64,000 nucleotides of DNA from Rhizobium tropici CIAT 899. GTDB lineage: Bacteria; Pseudomonadota; Alphaproteobacteria; Rhizobiales; Rhizobiaceae. The notes beneath the pieces are model-generated. The model was not told the origin of the DNA and did not search any database. It was given only the letters and a program-made list of their open reading frames with translations. The DNA is taken from NCBI RefSeq assembly GCF_000330885.1, contig NC_020062.1, forward strand, positions 318,374 to 382,373. Direction: 5' to 3'. The translations under genes were made by a program, and so were the position numbers. Positions 61,581 through 64,000 of the stretch are shown here, in pieces; position 1 is the first letter of the stretch, and every line of letters begins with the position of its first letter.

Positions 61581-61898
61581 TTGCGCATATTCGGGCGAAG
61601 AGCCGGCTGGCCCCGCTGGCTGTCCGTTCTCTTGGTAGCGGTTCTGCTAAGCTTGCCAGGCATGGAAGCATTGGCTCGTATACATAGCAATGTTCTGGTC
61701 GAAGATGCCGGCAGCTTGCGGCCGCTACGCGACATCTATGCGGTCGTTGCGCGCGAGATGCCGGGAAAGGTGCTGCGAATCAAGCGGGTTCGCCGGGCTG
61801 GGCGTCAGGCCTATGCCGTGCGCGTGTTGAAGCCGGATGGCAAACGTGGTGATATAGTACTCGACGGCGCAACACTTGCCGTGATCGAGAGACGCTGA
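61581..61898 (+). CDS. PepSY domain protein, exported, linked to a two-component system
   Basis: A protein of about 105 residues with an N-terminal membrane or signal segment (WLSVLLVAVLLSLPGMEA) and a C-terminal PepSY-like domain (DIYAVVAREMPGKVLRIKRV then GRQAYAVRVLKPDGKRGDIV). PepSY proteins are periplasmic modulators, often encoded next to PhoPQ-like systems and proteases. TTG at 61581 is preferred, with AAGGA 9 bases upstream; TTG at 61572 would sit directly on that ribosome site. It is 2 bases before the response regulator gene and divergent from the NRPS gene. Confidence 0.8.
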   Translation: MRIFGRRAGWPRWLSVLLVAVLLSLPGMEALARIHSNVLVEDAGSLRPLRDIYAVVAREMPGKVLRIKRVRRAGRQAYAVRVLKPDGKRGDIVLDGATLAVIERR

Positions 61899-61900
61899 GA

Positions 61901-62572
61901 ATGCGCATTCTGATTGCTGAGGATGAGCCCAGTATCGTGGCGGATATGCGCCGCTGCCTGGAGGATCAGCATTATGTCGTCTCGACCGTGAGCAACGGCG
62001 AGGAAGCCTGGTATCGCGGCGATATCGAGCATTTTGATCTCGTCATCCTCGACCTTGGACTTCCTAAGCTTGATGGCCTGACGGTTCTGCGGCGCTGGCG
62101 CGCAGAACGCCGCGGCATGCCTGTCATTATATTGACGGCGCGAGACGGGTGGCGCGACAAGGTCGACGGCATGGATGCGGGTGCCGACGATTATCTGACC
62201 AAACCCTTCCGCATGGAAGAGCTTCTGGCGCGCGTGCGCGCCCTGATGCGCCGCGCCGCCGGACAATCCTCTCCGATCCTTTCCAATGGCGTGCTGGAGC
62301 TCGACACACGCCAGCGTACCGTTTCGTTTCGGGGGCAGCCGGTTCAGGTGACGGCGCTTGAATACAGGCTTCTTGCCTATCTGATGCACAATGCCGGCAC
62401 CGTGCTTTCCCGAACGCAGATCGCCGACAGCATCTATGATGAAGAGACGGAGCTGCTGTCGAACGCACTCGAAGTTGTCGTCGCGCGTCTCAGGCGCAAG
62501 TTCGACGGCACCGTTATCGAGACCCGGCGCGGCCAGGGCTATATCATCCCGCGCGAGGCGCCGCCGTCATGA
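61901..62572 (+). CDS. OmpR/PhoP-family response regulator
   Basis: A 223-residue two-domain regulator. The receiver has the acidic pair in AEDEPS (7-9), phospho-acceptor Asp51 in VILDLGLPKLDG, the T/S position in ILTARDGW and the lysine in YLTKPFRME. The C-terminal domain is a winged helix (LEYRLLAYLMHNAGTVLSRT then NALEVVVARLRRKFDG). The pattern is close to PhoP/QseB regulators. It is flanked by the PepSY gene and its sensor kinase, whose ATG overlaps its stop (ATGA). Confidence 0.94.
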   Translation: MRILIAEDEPSIVADMRRCLEDQHYVVSTVSNGEEAWYRGDIEHFDLVILDLGLPKLDGLTVLRRWRAERRGMPVIILTARDGWRDKVDGMDAGADDYLTKPFRMEELLARVRALMRRAAGQSSPILSNGVLELDTRQRTVSFRGQPVQVTALEYRLLAYLMHNAGTVLSRTQIADSIYDEETELLSNALEVVVARLRRKFDGTVIETRRGQGYIIPREAPPS

Positions 62573-63960
62573 CACCGTTCTCGCTGCGAGGGCGGTTGTT
62601 GCTGGGTTCCGTGGTGGCGATCATCGTTGCAACCTTTCTTGCGGGGGTCGGCATCAACGCCATTTCCGGACTGGCCGTCAGGGCGCTTGCCCTCTCGGAG
62701 ATAGATGAGGAGTTGCGCGTTCTGCTGGCGGCGGTCGACATAAATTCCTCCAATCAACTCTTCCTTGACGACACGCCGACGGATCCCCGCTTCGGCATTC
62801 CGAATGGTGGCTTCTATTGGCAGGTCGGCCGCAACGGCACTGTCGAGCTGCGCTCCCAATCGCTCTGGGAGCAGAACCTGCCATGGCTACGTGCCCGCCC
62901 TCGCGATGCCGGGCGAGCGACGGATATGAAAGGGCCAAACGGCAGCCGTCTTCTTGCCGTCGAGCGATCGATTTCGATCCCCTCGGCCACGGGCGATCAG
63001 ATCGTCGATATCGTCATGGCGCTCGACAACAGCGAGCTTGCGCCGGCGCGCTGGCGCTTCTTCTACGCCATGGCGCCATCTCTTGGCGTGCTTTCAGCCG
63101 CTCTCATCGTGGCTGTCATCGCTTTTCTGCGATACGGGCTACGACCCCTCAATGATCTGCGCGCAGCCCTGATGGCGGTGCAGGAGCGATCGGCACGCAA
63201 GATCACCGGTCAGTTTCCACGCGAAGTCCAGCCGCTCGTGGACGATCTCAACGGGCTGCTCGCATCGCGTGAAACGCAGTTGACACAGGCGCGTGCGCGC
63301 GCCGGCGATCTCGCGCATGGCCTGAAGACGCCACTCGCGGCATTGGAGGCGACGGCGCGCCTTCTGTCGGAAGAGGGCATGTCGGAGCGGGCCGCGGCCA
63401 TCCAGACGGAGGTCAGCCGGATGGAGGCGCAGATCAAGCGAACGCTTGCGCAAACCCGTGCGAGCCTGGCTGCCGCCCATACTGTCGGCGTCATGGACGC
63501 CAGCGCCGATCTTAAGAAGATCATCTCCGTCATGCGGCGGCTGTCGAGCGAGCGCAAGATCGACTTCGAGCTTGTGGCGCCGCCCGAGATGTGGCTGGCG
63601 ATCGACGAGGCGGATTTTGCCGACATTACCGGCAATCTGATCGACAATGCCAGAAAGTGGACGGCCGGCAAGGTGAAGGTCCGTCTGTCGCAGTTGCCCG
63701 AGCTCGAGGGCGTGGAACTGTGTATCGAGGACGACGGTCCGGGTCTGCCGGAGGATGCCGAGATGGCCTTCATTCGCCGCGGCAGGCGGCTGGACGAAAG
63801 CATCGCCGGAACCGGTTTCGGCCTGGCGATCGTCAAGGATCTGGTCGAGGCCTATGACGGCAAGCTGGCGCTCGCCCGCTCCAGCCTTGGCGGATTGTCT
63901 GTCACCGTCAATCTGCCGGTGCGACTGGTCAAGGACAAGCAGGCGGCGCTGGAAAATTAG
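62569..63960 (+). CDS. Sensor histidine kinase (PhoQ/QseC-like)
   Basis: A 463-residue membrane kinase. Segment 1 is at residues 10-33 (LLLGSVVAIIVATFLAGVGI), then a periplasmic domain of about 120 residues, segment 2 near 170-190 (LGVLSAALIVAVIAFL), a HAMP-like linker, dimerisation domain with His250 in DLAHGLKTPLAALE, N-box GNLIDNARKW, and G boxes EDDGPGLP and GTGFGLAIV. The periplasmic loop suggests an envelope signal, such as divalent cations, antimicrobial peptides or pH. Overlaps the response regulator by ATGA. The last 40 bases of the window hold nothing. Confidence 0.93.
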   Translation: MTPFSLRGRLLLGSVVAIIVATFLAGVGINAISGLAVRALALSEIDEELRVLLAAVDINSSNQLFLDDTPTDPRFGIPNGGFYWQVGRNGTVELRSQSLWEQNLPWLRARPRDAGRATDMKGPNGSRLLAVERSISIPSATGDQIVDIVMALDNSELAPARWRFFYAMAPSLGVLSAALIVAVIAFLRYGLRPLNDLRAALMAVQERSARKITGQFPREVQPLVDDLNGLLASRETQLTQARARAGDLAHGLKTPLAALEATARLLSEEGMSERAAAIQTEVSRMEAQIKRTLAQTRASLAAAHTVGVMDASADLKKIISVMRRLSSERKIDFELVAPPEMWLAIDEADFADITGNLIDNARKWTAGKVKVRLSQLPELEGVELCIEDDGPGLPEDAEMAFIRRGRRLDESIAGTGFGLAIVKDLVEAYDGKLALARSSLGGLSVTVNLPVRLVKDKQAALEN

Positions 63961-64000
63961 GTCTGCGGCATTTCCGGCGTAAGATTCTCAGTTTGCGATC

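Overview
The window looks like a chromosomal or large-replicon segment of a GC-rich alphaproteobacterium of the Rhizobium/Agrobacterium group. Signs of this are the rhizobial-type porin, the membrane-bound cytochrome-c urate oxidase PuuD, the order gcl-hyi-glxR-ttuD, a promoter that fits the rhizobial CTTGAC-N17-CTATAT pattern, and the density of ABC transporter operons each paired with a divergent regulator. I see no tRNA, rRNA, transposase, integrase or CRISPR array. Gene starts were chosen from Shine-Dalgarno spacing and family alignments made by eye. No database search was possible.

Left part (1-18.2 kb): a purine-to-glycerate catabolic block. After a cut MFS exporter come ttuD, glxR, hyi and gcl (minus strand), which turn glyoxylate into phosphoglycerate, with a divergent IclR regulator. 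Then guaD and puuD with a divergent LysR regulator, the operon hiuH-xdhA-xdhB-xdhC, divergent allA, and an AzgA-type purine permease. Together they cover guanine to xanthine to urate to 5-hydroxyisourate and onwards, and ureidoglycolate to glyoxylate to phosphoglycerate. UraD, allantoinase and an allantoate-degrading enzyme are not in the window.

Middle part (18.6-33.5 kb): a LacI-controlled carbohydrate operon (TIM-barrel isomerase, binding protein, two permeases, ATPase, GMC oxidoreductase) with two matching palindromic operators. It is followed by a small unknown protein and a LysR regulator. Next comes an unusual unit: an ECF-type transporter (S component, fused double ATPase, T component) flanked by two paralogous phosphoribosyltransferases. 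This looks like a dedicated uptake-and-trap system for a nucleobase or similar ring compound.

From 33.6 to 54 kb the genes are mostly unlinked: OmdA-like protein, GT39-type glycosyltransferase, an intergenic small RNA candidate with promoter and perfect terminator (36.27-36.44 kb), MFS transporter, YigZ, tail-specific protease Prc, porin, NCS2 permease, an orphan ThDP enzyme, a Pr6Pr membrane protein, an MFS/TetR pair with three operators, and an NMT1/SsuA-type ABC transporter.

Right part (53.6-64 kb): PfpI, cupin, ICMT-like methyltransferase and BASS transporter, then a Pls-type single-module NRPS. That enzyme has adenylation and carrier domains followed by three transmembrane-linked C-terminal domains, the layout of epsilon-poly-lysine synthetase. 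A phosphopantetheinyl transferase lies just downstream, and a divergent PepSY protein, response regulator and sensor kinase lie upstream. This locus and the ECF/phosphoribosyltransferase unit are the two most interesting systems in the window.
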